Below the pieces are notes generated by a model, which saw only the letters and a program-made list of their open reading frames with translations, was not told the origin of the DNA and did not search any database. From Nyssa sinensis (Eukaryota; Streptophyta; Magnoliopsida; Cornales; Nyssaceae), in contig CM018038.1 of the NCBI GenBank assembly GCA_008638375.1, forward strand, positions 11,727,740 to 11,791,739: a stretch of DNA of 64,000 bases, given 5' to 3'. Position 1 is the first letter of the stretch, and the number at the start of each line of letters is the position of its first letter. Below, piece by piece: positions 11,909 to 24,664 of this stretch. The position numbers and the translations under genes were made by a program.

Positions 11909-13966
11909 ATAAGCTTGTATTCGTTGATATGTGTTTTGTATGCATGTGTATTTATTAAGAAAAAAAATCATGTATTAAATTCACATGGTTGATTTTTAAA
12001 AGATCATTATAAAAACACATTTTAAACGATCCGCTACGGTGAATGTGTTCTTTATAGTACCAGTAGGTAGCCCTTAAAATTTCATAACGATCCCCTGTCG
12101 GATATGGGAGAGATTTGAGTTTAAAGTTATAATTTTTTCAAGAAAACACAACTTTAATTCGAATTTTTAGGTGTTAATACTATTTGTAAAACTTCGATTA
12201 TTGTGCATGAAATTTATATCGATATGTTCCTTGTTCCAAGAGCTTTCCAACGATATATGGTACACAATTTTTTGTCAAAAAATGAGAAAGATATAAGGTT
12301 ACAAAGTTTGACAGCAGCCATGGCCAAATCTTATTTTTGGAGAAGATGAATTGTAGAGGAATGCAATCTCCACTCTCAGCGGGGTGCGTGGGAGCGCGTG
12401 CATCATCTCTAGGGCCTAATTTTTGACACTTATGGAAAGTGTGCCTCACTCACTGAATTTTTGACCCCGTGATATTTTTTTGTAATTTTTGACCTTTTAG
12501 AAATTAGTTTAAATTAATTTTTATTGTGAAAAAATGTCAAAAATGTATTTAAATACTTTTTCAAAAATTTTAGAGAGCTATATTTTTAATTAAAATTACA
12601 TATTAGTATTTAGTATACTGTTAGGGGTCCAAATTATTTTTTGGTGAATTTTTTACCTATTTTTGATAATTTTTTGGGCTTTAAAAATTAGTTTTTTATC
12701 CCAAAAATTGGTTAAAAATTTTAGAAAATTTATTTTAAATGTGAAACATTCTTGGAAAGGCTCTAAGAATTAGGACCGATTATATTATGTGTGGATCATA
12801 TTTTTAGGGTCACGTGTGAATCATTTATGAATTAATTATTATATGAATAATTATTTATTACATAATTATTGTATAATATTGATCTTCATTAATTGTGAGA
12901 CCTAAATACTCACTCCCATTATGGCGAGGTGCGGTAAAGTCATCCATCAAGACTCATTATATTATTATGCATGTGAATGTATGTTGTGATTGAATGAACT
13001 TATTTAATTGATATTCTAGTACACGTGTTGTTATGATGTATGGAATAACAAGGTTAATTTTGTTATATATGAGATATTGGCGCGACATCTCCATTTATTT
13101 TATTGCTTTTAGTAGATTGATGTAATAGGTTTATTCTACAATGTAATAAATTTTGGAAAGGGTTGTATTTATTTATAAAGCATTGTAAGAAGATGTGTTT
13201 TCACTGCAAATTCATATGTCCATAAATTACCTTGGCATGATGTACTAGAATGTTAATTGGGCTCAAGTAGGGTTCATGCACTTTAGAATATGCATATTGA
13301 TTATTATTATTATATGGATGAATTAAATTTATTTTAATTCAAAAATCATTGTATGAATGAATTATATTTGTTTTAATTCAAAATTATTTTGCTCGAAATT
13401 ATGTAAAATTATACTTCTATTTACATAAATGGGAGATGATTATGAGCCTAACGAAATTTTTGATCTTATAGTGTATAATAGAATAATATTTTTAATTAAA
13501 TTTCTGGTAGCAGAACAAAATGATGAATATATGCTTAAATGTCACTTTGCGCACTCTGATAGTAGTGAAATAACCTAAATGAATGTGAATGCCGACTTGA
13601 CCAACATAAATGCTTAGAATAACCACATCATACATATAGCATATGTGTAAATATTAACCAATAGGAAACAAAGTCTGACACCTTAAGACACGGAAGCCTA
13701 TCATAATTAATTAAATTATTAAATGTGTTTTATTATATAAAACAGCATATAAATAAATCTCATGGAAAAATTGTTTGGATTAGTTCCATGACAATTATAG
13801 ACTTGCCTTTAATAAATAACAAATTCTCACCATATAGTAACTTGGTTCGCATTTAAATTTTTTTTTAAAAAAAAAAAACCTACATGATGCTATTTATTTA
13901 AATAAATTTTTTTTAAAATAGTACGTCATCTTGAGACAAAAGTAGAGCGCCAAGAGGCGAATTCCT

Positions 13967-14336
13967 AAACTAACCTTGTCGTCTAGGATGGGCCAAACAA
14001 GGCTTTTGGGCCAATGTTTATAAACAAGGAAAAATTGCCAACTTGGGTAAGACTGAGAAACTTGCGTCAAAAGTATGTAAAAAAGTCAGGTGCCATAGTG
14101 GCATGCATGACAAATAACGAGATATAGAATAAGTTGTTATTTAAGAGATATAGAATAAACTAACCTTGTTGTCTAGGATGGGCCAAACAAGGCTTTTGGG
14201 CCAATGTTTATAGACAATAAAAAGTTGCCAACTAGGGTAGAACTGAGAAACTTGTGTCAAAAGTAGGTAAAAAAGTCAAGTGCCATAGTGGCATGCATGA
14301 CAAATAATGAGATATAAAATAAATTGTTATTTAAGA
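13967..14336. repeat. Tandem duplication, 190-bp unit, two copies
   Basis: Unit one starts at 13967 and unit two at 14157. They share long identical blocks such as 'gatgggccaaacaaggcttt' and 'gtgccatagtggcatgcat'. It lies inside the retrotransposon interior. The copies are more similar to each other than the LTRs are, so the duplication is younger than the insertion. Confidence 0.85.
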
Positions 14337-16203
14337 ATAATAGGGATCATTTTGCTCGTAGTTGTACTAAGTCAAAGTTGACGATTTTATTCAAAATAGA
14401 AAAGAGATTAAGTAAAAGACATAAAATGGTGCGTAAAAAGCGCGAGTTTACAATGCTCATAGTATTTTGTACATTATGCACAAGTAGTAACATAAGAATT
14501 AATCGCCACAAAAATGAGCTGATTAATTCTTTTGAGCAACATATGGCCTTATGATAAAATAATTGAATATTGGTGATTGACTAGACGTTTGGTCCATTTC
14601 CAATCCAATTGATTTTTATCTTTTTCTCATCTTTAAATTTCAATCTTTGGGACTTAATTGAATTATTTATTCTTTGTGAAATAATAGTTCAATATAAATT
14701 ATTAGTTTGATCTACCCCATGTTAGAAGCAGCTTCATTATATGAGTATGATAATGGTTCTGTCTCATTAGATTATTTGATAATTTTGGACTTATCTCTTT
14801 ATGGCTTTCCACGATGTTATTTTCTTAACAATAACATGGACACATTGAAATAGATTGAATGGCTAAATTAGCTTGAAAAGACCTATTGGGGTTACTCGCA
14901 AAAATCAGTCTATTAGTGTGTAAACCTTATTTGATTGGCAAGGCATGTAAGAAACCTTATTTGTAAGATAGATCGACGTCTTATCCATTGGAGTCAGTCC
15001 TAATAGCATATGCGAACTCATGATGTTATGAAAGTTGGGCATATAATAAAACCTCTTGTTTTCTTACTTTGTTACTCACGCTATGATTGCTTACCTAACT
15101 CAAGCATTAGTTGCATTGAGCATTGCTATTAGCATTAGTTGCTTTAAGCATTTGTCAAGAGGTTGAGTGTCGAAAATGAAAAATTCTAAAATTCTTCACA
15201 CTAATTGTAAGCGAGAGTACTTGTTTGATTACTTCAAGACAATTAAGTGAGAAAAATGAGAAAATTAGATTTTGTTAAATATGGTTAGGTCGATGATGGC
15301 GCAAATATGTTTGTGTGGCCTATATCCTTAACTAAATGCCTTAATAGTCAGTTCCTTTAACATTGAAAATGGTGAAAAGCCTAATTTGTAGGGCTTATCA
15401 CATTTTGGAGTTTATGTGTTTTGTTCACATTATTTATTGTTTTTGTAAAAACTCGGCCCTAAGTTTTAAAAATGTTAGCTTTTTAAAATATTTCTTTTTG
15501 AAAGTTTAAAGGGTCGTTGGATTTTTAATTCAACACCCCAAGTTAAGGAATGACTAAATTGAGTTGTGCAATGAGAAAACTTTAAAGGATATTTAACTTT
15601 GTAGGTTAATGGAATTTATGGAAGTCACACCATCTTTTGACGAGAGTGAAAAATTGTTATCTCATTCTAGAATCACCGATGATATTTTAGGTAGTGGGAG
15701 TGACTTGCCACCTAGTGGGAGTGTACCATTAGTTGGGATTGTACCACTTGAGAAAGATTCTTAAGCTTCTTAGTTATGTAAAAGCAAATGTAAAATCTTT
15801 TCTCATCGTCTTTGTGACATTGAAGGGATAAACTTTAACTATTGCTCCACATGTTTGAGAAAATATTACTTCTTATATAGAGGTAAAAGTTTTTTATGCT
15901 AATAGATGTATGGATGGCTGCTATAAAAGATAAGTTGAGCTAAATTAGCAAAGAATCAAACTTTGAGAATGATTGATCTCTTTTTGTGTAGGATTGATTA
16001 ACTAGTATTTTTGCCCTATCTTTTTAAAAAATGACCTATCCCAAAGTGGATATTAACTATGTAGAGAGATTCTCCCTAGTGGTGAGAATTGTCTTCATCC
16101 ACCTTATTTCAATGATTGTCGCATATGTTAGATCTTAGGAGTTTTCTAGATGGACTTAGAAATTATCTCTTCTATGGGGAATTAGATGATGATTCTTTGT
16201 AAA

Positions 16204-16375
16204 TCAAGTTTTGGGCTTCAAGGTCAATGAACAAAGAACGCAAAACATGTTTGCTCAAGTGTTCATTTGTGACCTAAAGTAATCATTTATGCAATTTTGG
16301 GCTTTAAGATTAATGAATAAAGAGCGAAAAGTCTGCTTGCTCAAGTTTTCATTTGTGACCTAAAGTCATCGCCAA
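16204..16375. repeat. Tandem duplication, 86-bp unit, two copies
   Basis: Two adjacent units share 'ttttgggctt', 'aatgaa.aaagagcg', and 'catttgtgacctaaagt' at an offset of 86 bp. They lie within the retrotransposon interior. No function is seen. Confidence 0.75.
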
Positions 16376-18530
16376 GTGAGTGGAACCTTAGATTTCATCA
16401 AACAATTAGCTTTATTATGATCAAAGAAGCCATAAACAGTCCAAGGAAAGTATTTTGATCTTTTTTGTACTTGTTGACATATATAAAATTAATTGTCACC
16501 ACTTGGAGGTGGTTGTCTTGTATTGAAGAGGACATAGGTGAAGTAGACTATGTTTAGATTTGAGTTCTATGAAGATTACCTTGAGAGATTTCACATTTTG
16601 TCTTGAGAAATTTGTGAGCAATCTTGTTAGCATGGTCCTAACCTATTGATAGATTGATATGCGCATTCTTTAGTTTTGATCATTACAATTGGACTAGTAG
16701 TGAAAGAAATATTTTGTGAAAATTCCTATTTGAACGCAGTTGGGATTTTTAAGTGCACTAAGATGTGTACTCAATTATTTTTGCAGCTCTTATTGATGGT
16801 CAAATAATTAAAGCAGCTTAGTGATTTGTTTATATGGATTGTCAAATAATTAGAGCAGCTTATTGCTTTGCTAGTATAAATGGTTAAACTATAAAAGTGA
16901 CTTAAAATTTGCTCATTGAACTTTAGTTAATTGGTTTATTTGATATCTAAGTGATGTAAAAAATACATGGTTGTTCGTCGTAATTAAGATAGTAGTTTTG
17001 GTTATGGAGATTCTAGTAGTGCCTTAATATAGCGCCGAATAAGCAGGATGATATATTCATCAGCTATGATTGTATGGAAGCTCTAGCATATACAAGTATT
17101 TGCGTTCGTCGTAACTTTATTACACATTATTAATAAGCTTTACAAGCTTGAGGGATATAAGTGTAGGCAATGCCTTTCTATTTTTGTGGTGTCTTTTGGA
17201 CTTAGGGTTCATAAAGATAAAACCGTGCGACCTCACCACTAGGTTGGAAGCTTAGGCTCGCTAGTGGGCTGGTAGACCAATAGCGGTGATGGGAGAACCA
17301 AACATACTGACATTATTTTTTACTACACATGTTTGAGATAGAATTGTACAAAGGGGGGTGGTCCTAAGCACATACTTAGTGATGTTTTACATCTTGCGTT
17401 TAATAGTTGGGTTTATTTTGGATTTGATATATTGAACACCATGTGATATTATTTCATCATTATATGATTTTGTATTCATATTGAGATATTTTTTGATGTT
17501 GTGAGCATACATGAAAAATGTCAACAGGTTTTGATTGGCTCTCTCAAATGAGCAATCACTTTGGCGCTTAGATAGCGAGCAAGATGAGACATTGAATTAT
17601 TAGATGGAGGGAGAATTCATATTTAATTATCATATATGTCGTATTGACAATGAGGGTCAAGATAAGATTCTTTTAAAGAATCGAGCACGAAAGTTGACTA
17701 CACACCTCATGTAACTTGAAGAAATCCAAATGCGAACTTTCAAACATGCGCTAGGAGAGTGACTAGGTTGGAATGTTCGGGTTAGGCACTGAGATAGCGA
17801 CGAGGGGCACTAAGATAACGACGGGCGTTAGATAGTGACTAGACTAAGATTCGTACGATTTATATTCTTATTTTTATGAGATTAAGATTGACATGCCCAA
17901 TTGAGTGAGAGCTCCATTGTAGCATACATTATATACTGTACGTGCTATTGATGTGACCTTTAATAAAGAAAGTGACTGAATGTATCCATGCCTCGTCACT
18001 ATGTGAGCTCTGAGAACCACTTTGAGTTCTACTATGCCCTTTGTGACCTAGGACTACGTTATGAAGAGAGAGCTTGATGTTGTTACTTTAGTATGTTACT
18101 AAAGGACCATGATTGATGTGGTCTGGCGAGGCATGTCTAGGAAAGCAGTTGAGTTCAATTGGATTAACGTAAGTAACTAAAGAAGATGGTTCCATAATAC
18201 ACTATTGTGTTGTGACTCATTACCTGGGCGATCTGTTGGTTTATTTGTTTATCGATATGATCATGAGTACAATACAGATTGAAGGGTTCAAGCATCACAC
18301 TGAGATTAGTTCTCGTGAGGGATAAGGGATGTTGAATCTGATGTAACGGAATAGTTTGGGGCATAGACAAGATTATTTGTTTGTTTGTAATGAGGTACAA
18401 TGTTGGTATGCTAATAGCTTGATATAGTACTTCTACCTCGATCTTTCTCGTTTGGTCGCACAATTTATTTCCTATGTGTGGAAGGTGATATAAAGAACTT
18501 AGTACTCACCCTATTTGGATGAGTGGAAGA

Positions 18531-18968
18531 TATTGGATATTGGGACGGGTTTGACCCGAACCCATAACCATTGGGCATCCACAAGATTTAAATGAGAGTT
18601 GTGATAAGATTAAAATTATTATCATTATCTGGTTAGTTTTGAATTTCAACCAACACAGATATATAACTTGATTTTGGTTATGCGATAGGTTTGGGAGTTT
18701 TTTGGTTATCCGTCAACTCTCTTGGATCCTCTCTCCGTTTTCTCTATGAGATTCTTCTGAGGTTACCATTACGAGACCTCTGGACTTGGATTGTGGAAAT
18801 ACATAAGCAACTCGATCTTGTAGTTGTCCTATTAACGAGAAAGGTTTCTACAGCGACGTACATGACAGAGAAGCTCGTAACATAAGCTAGTTCTTTTCGT
18901 TTTCGCGAACCCGAACTCTAAAAGGTAACCGAGTTCAGACCCAATTGTTATTTCATATATTTCCTTCA
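18531..18968 (+). repeat. Right LTR of the retrotransposon
   Basis: 438 bp. It begins 'tattggatattggg', so the canonical TG has become TA, and it ends '...ccttca'. It is followed directly by the target duplication AGTTA. The open frame at 18691-18885 within it is not a gene. Confidence 0.88.
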
Positions 18969-18973
18969 AGTTA

Positions 18974-19642
18974 TGTCTTATCGAAAAAAATGAATTATAT
19001 TACACATGACATGATATTATTAAAATGATGTATTGACATGTGACTGCACTAGTCTCATTCAAGAAGTTTAAATATAATAATTTCACGTGGGAAAAAGAGG
19101 GTAAATTATATATAGCCCTGAAAGTGATAAAACAAGAAAGTATTACTTTTATCACTTGCAAACTCGCTAAACTCGAGCCTTTACAATGTGATTGGTATGA
19201 AAGTCATGCATCACGCGTCTGGCTGACATACACTAACTACAAAAATTCAATCCGAATGCTCTAGAATAAGATGGATGATATTTGCATTCATATTTGATAA
19301 TACTATTCACTCTATATTTTATTATGTGGGCAAGTTGTCAAGAAAAAATGCATAATAATAGATAATAGCGTCGAAATTATTCTATGTCAAATAAAGAATC
19401 AACTCAAAAGTTGATTATTCACAAGCAATCATATTCATGAGAAAATGCATGGGTGTTTGGGTTTCTTTTTCAATGAGGTGGTTTTCCTCCAACACAGAAG
19501 TAGGTTTCAAAAACTTGATCAAATAATCAAGCACGTTTTTTAAAAATATTTCAGTGTCCAAATGCCAATATAGATCACTTTTTCTTTCAATATTTGAGCA
19601 TTCAACCATCAAAAAACATATTTTCTCTTGTATTACCAGGCA

Positions 19643-19644
<2 letters not shown>
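18974..19644. other. Intergenic, nothing recognised
   Basis: AT-rich sequence between two LTR elements. Short open frames (19040-19264 plus, 19415-19612 minus) have no recognisable product. Confidence 0.4.
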
Positions 19645-19678
<34 letters not shown>

Positions 19679-19699
19679 ACACACACACACACACACACA
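19645..19699. repeat. Compound microsatellite (TC)n(AC)n
   Basis: A TC tract of about 30 bases continues into an AC tract of about 25 bases. Confidence 0.97.
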
Positions 19700-20689
19700 A
19701 CTAGAATTTCTCGCACACTTGTGGATTTGAGTCTCCAATGCTTAAATCTCAACTTCATGTCATGACCTTTGTAACACTTCGACCCACTTAAGTGGGACAA
19801 TTAAGGATTATAATGATTATTATAGAAAAAATTTCTTAATAATCATGGGCAATTCTATTAAAGACTAATAGTTCACAAATACAAAGACGAATATATAAAT
19901 GAGAACAATTAGTTACGAACCAGAGACAATCAATTTTAGAATATGATTTAATGGCAAAGGTCGTAACTTGACAACAAATTACAATTGACGTTAATCAAAG
20001 ATTAACACATGAATAATTTTGGAAGATTAGTGCATAAAATGTAAAAGACAAGACTAGTGATACATGAATAAAGTATGCTTAATCAAGAAACTTTGCAAAA
20101 ATTATAAGAGACTTTTGTGATATTTAAAATGCAAAGTTTGAGAATTAATAAAATACTCTAAAATGCAATATAATGCATAAACAAAAGGAAAAGGGAAAGG
20201 GAAAAAAATGAGTCAAAAAGCTCCTACAAAGTCTTAAAACCAAGGCTTTATATGAAGGAGTGCCAAAACCTTACCAACAAGGTTTCCAGTACTTTTATGC
20301 TATAATGTCAGCTCAAATTGTATATGACCCATGAAATTCAAGCTTGAGGTGCATGCAAAAGATGAGGTGTCAGCTTGTGGGCAAGTTAGAAACTTTGGTG
20401 TCTTGTTGTGGTTGGACCAAACCCTCACCCAATTGAAGCACATGCAACAAAGCAACATTATACATACACAATTTGTACTTGTGTCTCATGTCTCCAAACT
20501 TACCAAAAAGTAGAGACAGAAAGGGGAGAAAAGAGAGGGACTATAGAAAGAGAACTTGGAGAAGAATGAGGATCTCAGCCACATGCAATGAGTTGGAAGC
20601 CTGTCCAATCAAGGAAGTAAAGAGCTTTGAAGGAAGCCATAAACAGAATGAAGAATAAGGAGAAGCTGTAGAGAGAGAAAATGGTTGGG

Positions 20690-20694
<5 letters not shown>

Positions 20695-20724
<30 letters not shown>
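20695..20724. repeat. Microsatellite (AG)n
   Basis: About 15 AG units within a purine-rich stretch of the solo LTR. Confidence 0.97.
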
Positions 20725-20726
<2 letters not shown>

Positions 20727-21680
20727 GTGTATAAGCTTCAAATAGGTAAAATCTAATAATTTTCATTCCAAATCATTATTTTAAGCATCTATGTGAATTT
20801 TAGTGAAAGAAAATTAAAGAAAAACCCTAAGAGAACTTAAAGTCGCCATTGATGAAAGCCTGAAACTGGGTCAAGCTTTCAAACTGAACCAAACATTGTT
20901 TTGTGATCATGGAGAAAAACTAGATGAGAAATAGGTCATGATGTAAAAAGAACCACGTTGATAAGCTTAGAAATGAGCATTTTATAGGGAGTTACAGGTT
21001 TAGAGTGATAATTGGCCAATCATGAAACCGAACGTATTCCGTGAATTGTAAGGCAGGAACTTGTAACCTATTTAAAATAGAGATGAATGGGCCAAGAAGT
21101 TTCTAGCCAGAAAAACGAGCTTTACCAGAGCTCGCTATTTAGGGCTTTCTTGACAATGATAATCATTCCTAAGAGTTGGAAAATGATGTTTCAAATGTGT
21201 TGAGGTGAAGAAATGATCCAAAACCATGCGGAAAACAGCAAGAAAAATTTAAGAACTTCCAGTTTCCAGTCACCGTCACGGGAAAAACGAGAGAGACAGG
21301 TACTGTGCGGATTAGGTCACTTCGGTCGGATCTGGTTCAAGTCCTTACCAAAAAACTTAACGAATCTGGTTTAAATGAAATGCTAACATTTTGATTTAAT
21401 GGTGATGACATCAACATGATGCAGAGAACTGGTTGGACCAGTCGGTTCCTAACCGAATTGATTAGGTTCACTTAGAAAGGGATCAGACCAGACGATTTAA
21501 GGTTTTAAAGTTTTGAAATTAGCTTTTTGACCCCAGGGCTTTCTATTAATTATGAAATAGCCCAGAAAATAATTATAAATTATTTTTAAATTATAAAAAA
21601 TTACTAAAATGCCCTTAAGCCAAAAATAGGCCAAACGAAGGCCAATTAAAATAAAAGAAAAGTCTAATCTACTATTTTTG

Positions 21681-22380
21681 GACATTTTGAACTCAATGGT
21701 AGAGTCCGATTTATGAAATTAAATCTCAAAAAATATGAATGAAAAAATTAAGATAATTCTAATTGTGTCATAATGATTAATTAAGCTAGCAATTAAACTC
21801 CAATGACTATGAAAATACCTATCTTAACATTTTTAGGCATTCTAGACCCAATGACAAGATCCATTTTATGAAACGAAGTCCAAAAAATATAGACACGTGA
21901 AATGTCACAATTGCCATTATGCCCTTAGTAATCCAAAAGCCAATTAAATGTCAAAGATAAGATATTTTGACTTTCTTTGACATTTTGGACTCAACAGTGA
22001 TGTTTATGTTAACAAACAAAGTTTCAAGAAATGGGACACGTAAAAGTAAAAAATTATGAGAATGCCCATAGGCTTAATATAAGTCACATATATGAAAATT
22101 AATATTCGAAAAAGCCTAAACTGATTATCTTTGATATTTCGGACCTGATGATGACGTCCTTTTGAAGAAAATAAGATCAGATAACAAATTAGAAAATGAT
22201 GAATATGTCCTTATGACTTAATGAAGTTACCAGAAGAGTATAGATGAAATTAAAATGTTTATATAAATATTTTAATGACCGTTTGGACTAAAAAATGAAG
22301 TCCAAATATGTAAATCATGTATGGATAAATATGGGACATGAAAAGTGTAAATTACCATTATGCCCTTAAAGGGCCAAATA
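21681..22380. repeat. Degenerate tandem repeat, ~150-bp unit, about five copies
   Basis: The landmark 'catttt.ga.tcaa.g...gtcc' recurs near 21681, 21840, 21988, 22133 and 22278. Most copies continue into 'gggacacgt.aa..gt.aaaatta.cattatgccctta'. It lies inside the probable solo LTR. Confidence 0.6.
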
Positions 22381-23120
22381 AGCTATGAAGTATCAGGACC
22401 CCTAAATTAGGAATCTAAAGGGTCTCTTAATCAATCAGACTAAGTTCAAAAGAACTTTAAACACTAAATTGAGGTACCGAAATTAGAATGTATGCTGATT
22501 TAACATACAATGTATTTTTTATCCATGATTATAGGATCACCAAATGATGGAAAATGGAACAAGGCTATGGGATAACTACTATGGTACCACTATGGAAATG
22601 CAATGCTAAAGACCTCATGTAAGTAAACCTAATCTCTAATGAATTTCTGCTATGCCAATATGGCTTACTTGGATAACTGCTAATCCTTATTTCTTAAAAT
22701 TGTGCATCAATATTTGCTTTGAGTCCACAACCTATTGTTTACTGTAATCTATCGAGATTCTATTGATTGTGAATATCTATGAGTCTTTTGACTACTTAGC
22801 TATATCTTGTCTTTGTGATCATTATGATCCCTTTTGTTGTAGACATTTGTAACCTATATATATGCACGTACCTTGTGGAATCCTTTTGTGAATAGCATTA
22901 TTTGTGAGTACTTGGGGTTGTGTCTATCACAATGCCATTTTGACTCTTTGGATGCTGATGACCTACGGATCAGTGTATAGGTACGGTACCCAACACGTAG
23001 TCCTGATAAGGACATGATTTGATAAGAGCTTTTGGTGCCATTTAGGGAAACCCATGATGAGTGGTGAACCTAAATGAGTGTTGTGTGGGGGTAACCAGGC
23101 CTTATTTGTTGATAACATCT

Positions 23121-23670
23121 ATTTGACTCAATTTGTATATATTTGATTCCACACCATTCGTTGATCTGATGATGTTACTTTTAGATATGAAATACGCCTT
23201 TGAAACTTATCTTTGTATTCAACTTAAATCTCTTTAACCTTGGCAGCTAAACGTTTTATGTTGATCTATTTGACTCAGACTTTCATATCTATTTGACTCA
23301 AATTCGTATATCCATTTGACTCAAAATTTTATATGTTTGATTTCGCACTATGATTGTTGATCTATTAGACTCAGATTCTTATATCTATTTGACTCAGATT
23401 CTTATATCTGTTTGACTCAAACTCTTATTTCTATTTGACTCAAACTCTTATATCTATTCAACTCAGATTTGTATATTCATTTGACCTAGATTTGTATATC
23501 CATTTGACTTAGATTCTTATATCTATTTGACCAAGAATTTTATATGTTTGATCACACTCCATTTATTGATTTGATGATGTTACTTTTGGATGATAAATAC
23601 GCCAATGAGGCTTATTTTTGTATTCGATTTGAATCCCTTGATTTGGGCAGCTAAACGAAATATGTTGATA
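23121..23670. repeat. 22-bp minisatellite within a ~400-bp direct duplication
   Basis: Units of the form 'tatctatttgactcagattct' occur about a dozen times between 23121 and 23535, with drift to 'catttgacctaga' in places. The block is bracketed by two longer related segments, 23151-23266 and 23551-23670, sharing 'gatgatgttactttt', 'aaatacgcc' and 'ggcagctaaacg'. So an ancestral duplication of about 400 bp contains the expanding minisatellite. Confidence 0.8.
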
Positions 23671-24286
23671 AATTTTTGCTTGTTGACTTGCTCAGTTTTT
23701 GTTATCGCATTTCTAATCTCCTTATGAAATAGTGTTACTCTGGCCTGATGGCCAATCCCTTTGAGCTTGAAATCCCATGATTACTCTATTGTTATACACA
23801 TTTGTTTAACCCATAGTAGGGTAAAGGATTTACTTACTGAGCTAAGTTAGCTCACCCCAGAATTATAACAATTTTTCAAGTAATACAATATGGAAGAAAA
23901 AATAGTAACGATGACTAATGGAGCTAATGGTATTCTTATGGGCAACTTTGACGATGTATAGCTCCGAGTCTTAATTTAGATATATATCTTGTAAGGTTGA
24001 TATTAATGTTAGATATTGTGACATAGTACCACTAGAAATGTTATTAGACTTGAATGGTGATTTACGATGACAAAAATTCACTTGGAGATAATCTTATTGA
24101 TGATTGTTAAAGTTGATTTGGATATCAGATGAGTTGCATATGTGTAGCTTTCACGCTTGATAAATAAAAGAAAGAAAAAAAATTATTACTGTCATGTGCG
24201 ATTCATTTGATTTTGTACAGCCTGTCCAAGTGACAATATCAGTCACTGACCCCTAATCCACATAGAGTGGGTTCCGAGTCATGACA

Positions 24287-24664
24287 ACTTTATTTATGGC
24301 AAACAATTGAATTTAAGTCTTGATTTAGACCTAGGTTTCTAGTGGGACCTCCTAAGAAAAGGTTAGTTAGATTAGACGCAGTCTTATTCTGGAAATGGAG
24401 AGATAATTTTTACAACTCAAATACGTGACTTTCAAGTTATAATACAAAAACCGAACTTTGTGCGCCAAGTGATTTTATCTATTTGCCAAGTGAACATCTT
24501 TGCTGATTTATGCCAAAACATGGCTTTAAAAACTACCCTTTAATTATAGCAAATTGACTTGTGTTGCACATGTGATAATGATGAAACCAAGTATGGATGT
24601 TATTTCTAATTATCCTATTCGAAGATATGAAAAAAAACACAAAAAATGAAGTACAAAATACACT
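24287..24664. other. Intergenic, nothing recognised
   Basis: No gene, repeat unit or regulatory motif could be supported here. Confidence 0.4.

Larger units (their letters stand above)
11447..18968 (+). mobile_element. Degenerate LTR retrotransposon with 5-bp target duplication
   Basis: Two diverged direct repeats, 11447-11894 and 18531-18968, flank a 6.6-kb interior. The left LTR begins TGTTGAATATTGGG and both end ...ATATTTCCTTCA. The five bases outside each end are identical: AGTTA at 11442-11446 and at 18969-18973. A primer-binding-site relic (11896-11908) resembles the initiator-Met type 'tggtatcagagc', and a purine-rich 'gatgagtggaaga' precedes the right LTR, as in Ty1/copia elements. 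By eye the LTRs differ at roughly one position in five, so the insertion is old. The interior has no frame above about 100 codons and I could not recognise gag or pol, so it is either fully decayed or a non-autonomous element. Confidence 0.88.
19770..24286. mobile_element. Probable 4.5-kb solo LTR, Ty3/gypsy-like
   Basis: The left end TGTAACACTTCG-ACCCACT and the reverse complement of the right end TGTCATGACTCGGAACCCACT form an imperfect terminal inverted repeat. This is typical of eudicot Ty3/gypsy LTRs that start TGTCACGACCC. Outside the ends, 'acctt' (19765-19769) and 'acttt' (24287-24291) match at four of five bases, which fits a target duplication. Near 23820-23880 there is an LTR-like block (gctaagttagctcacccc) of the kind seen before the R/U5 region. 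No primer binding site follows 24286 and no pol is present, so a solo LTR left by recombination fits best. The size would put it with long-LTR lineages. An alternative is a truncated element. Confidence 0.55.

Noticed and set aside
14324..14554. 76-codon frame in the retrotransposon interior
   Set aside because: Too short, no recognisable gag or pol motif.
18164..18463. 99-codon minus-strand frame before the right LTR
   Set aside because: No family resemblance; RNase H sequence would be expected on the plus strand here and is not visible.
23121..23535. Regularly spaced 22-bp repeats as a CRISPR array
   Set aside because: The units are contiguous with no unique spacers, and this is a plant nuclear genome; it is a minisatellite.
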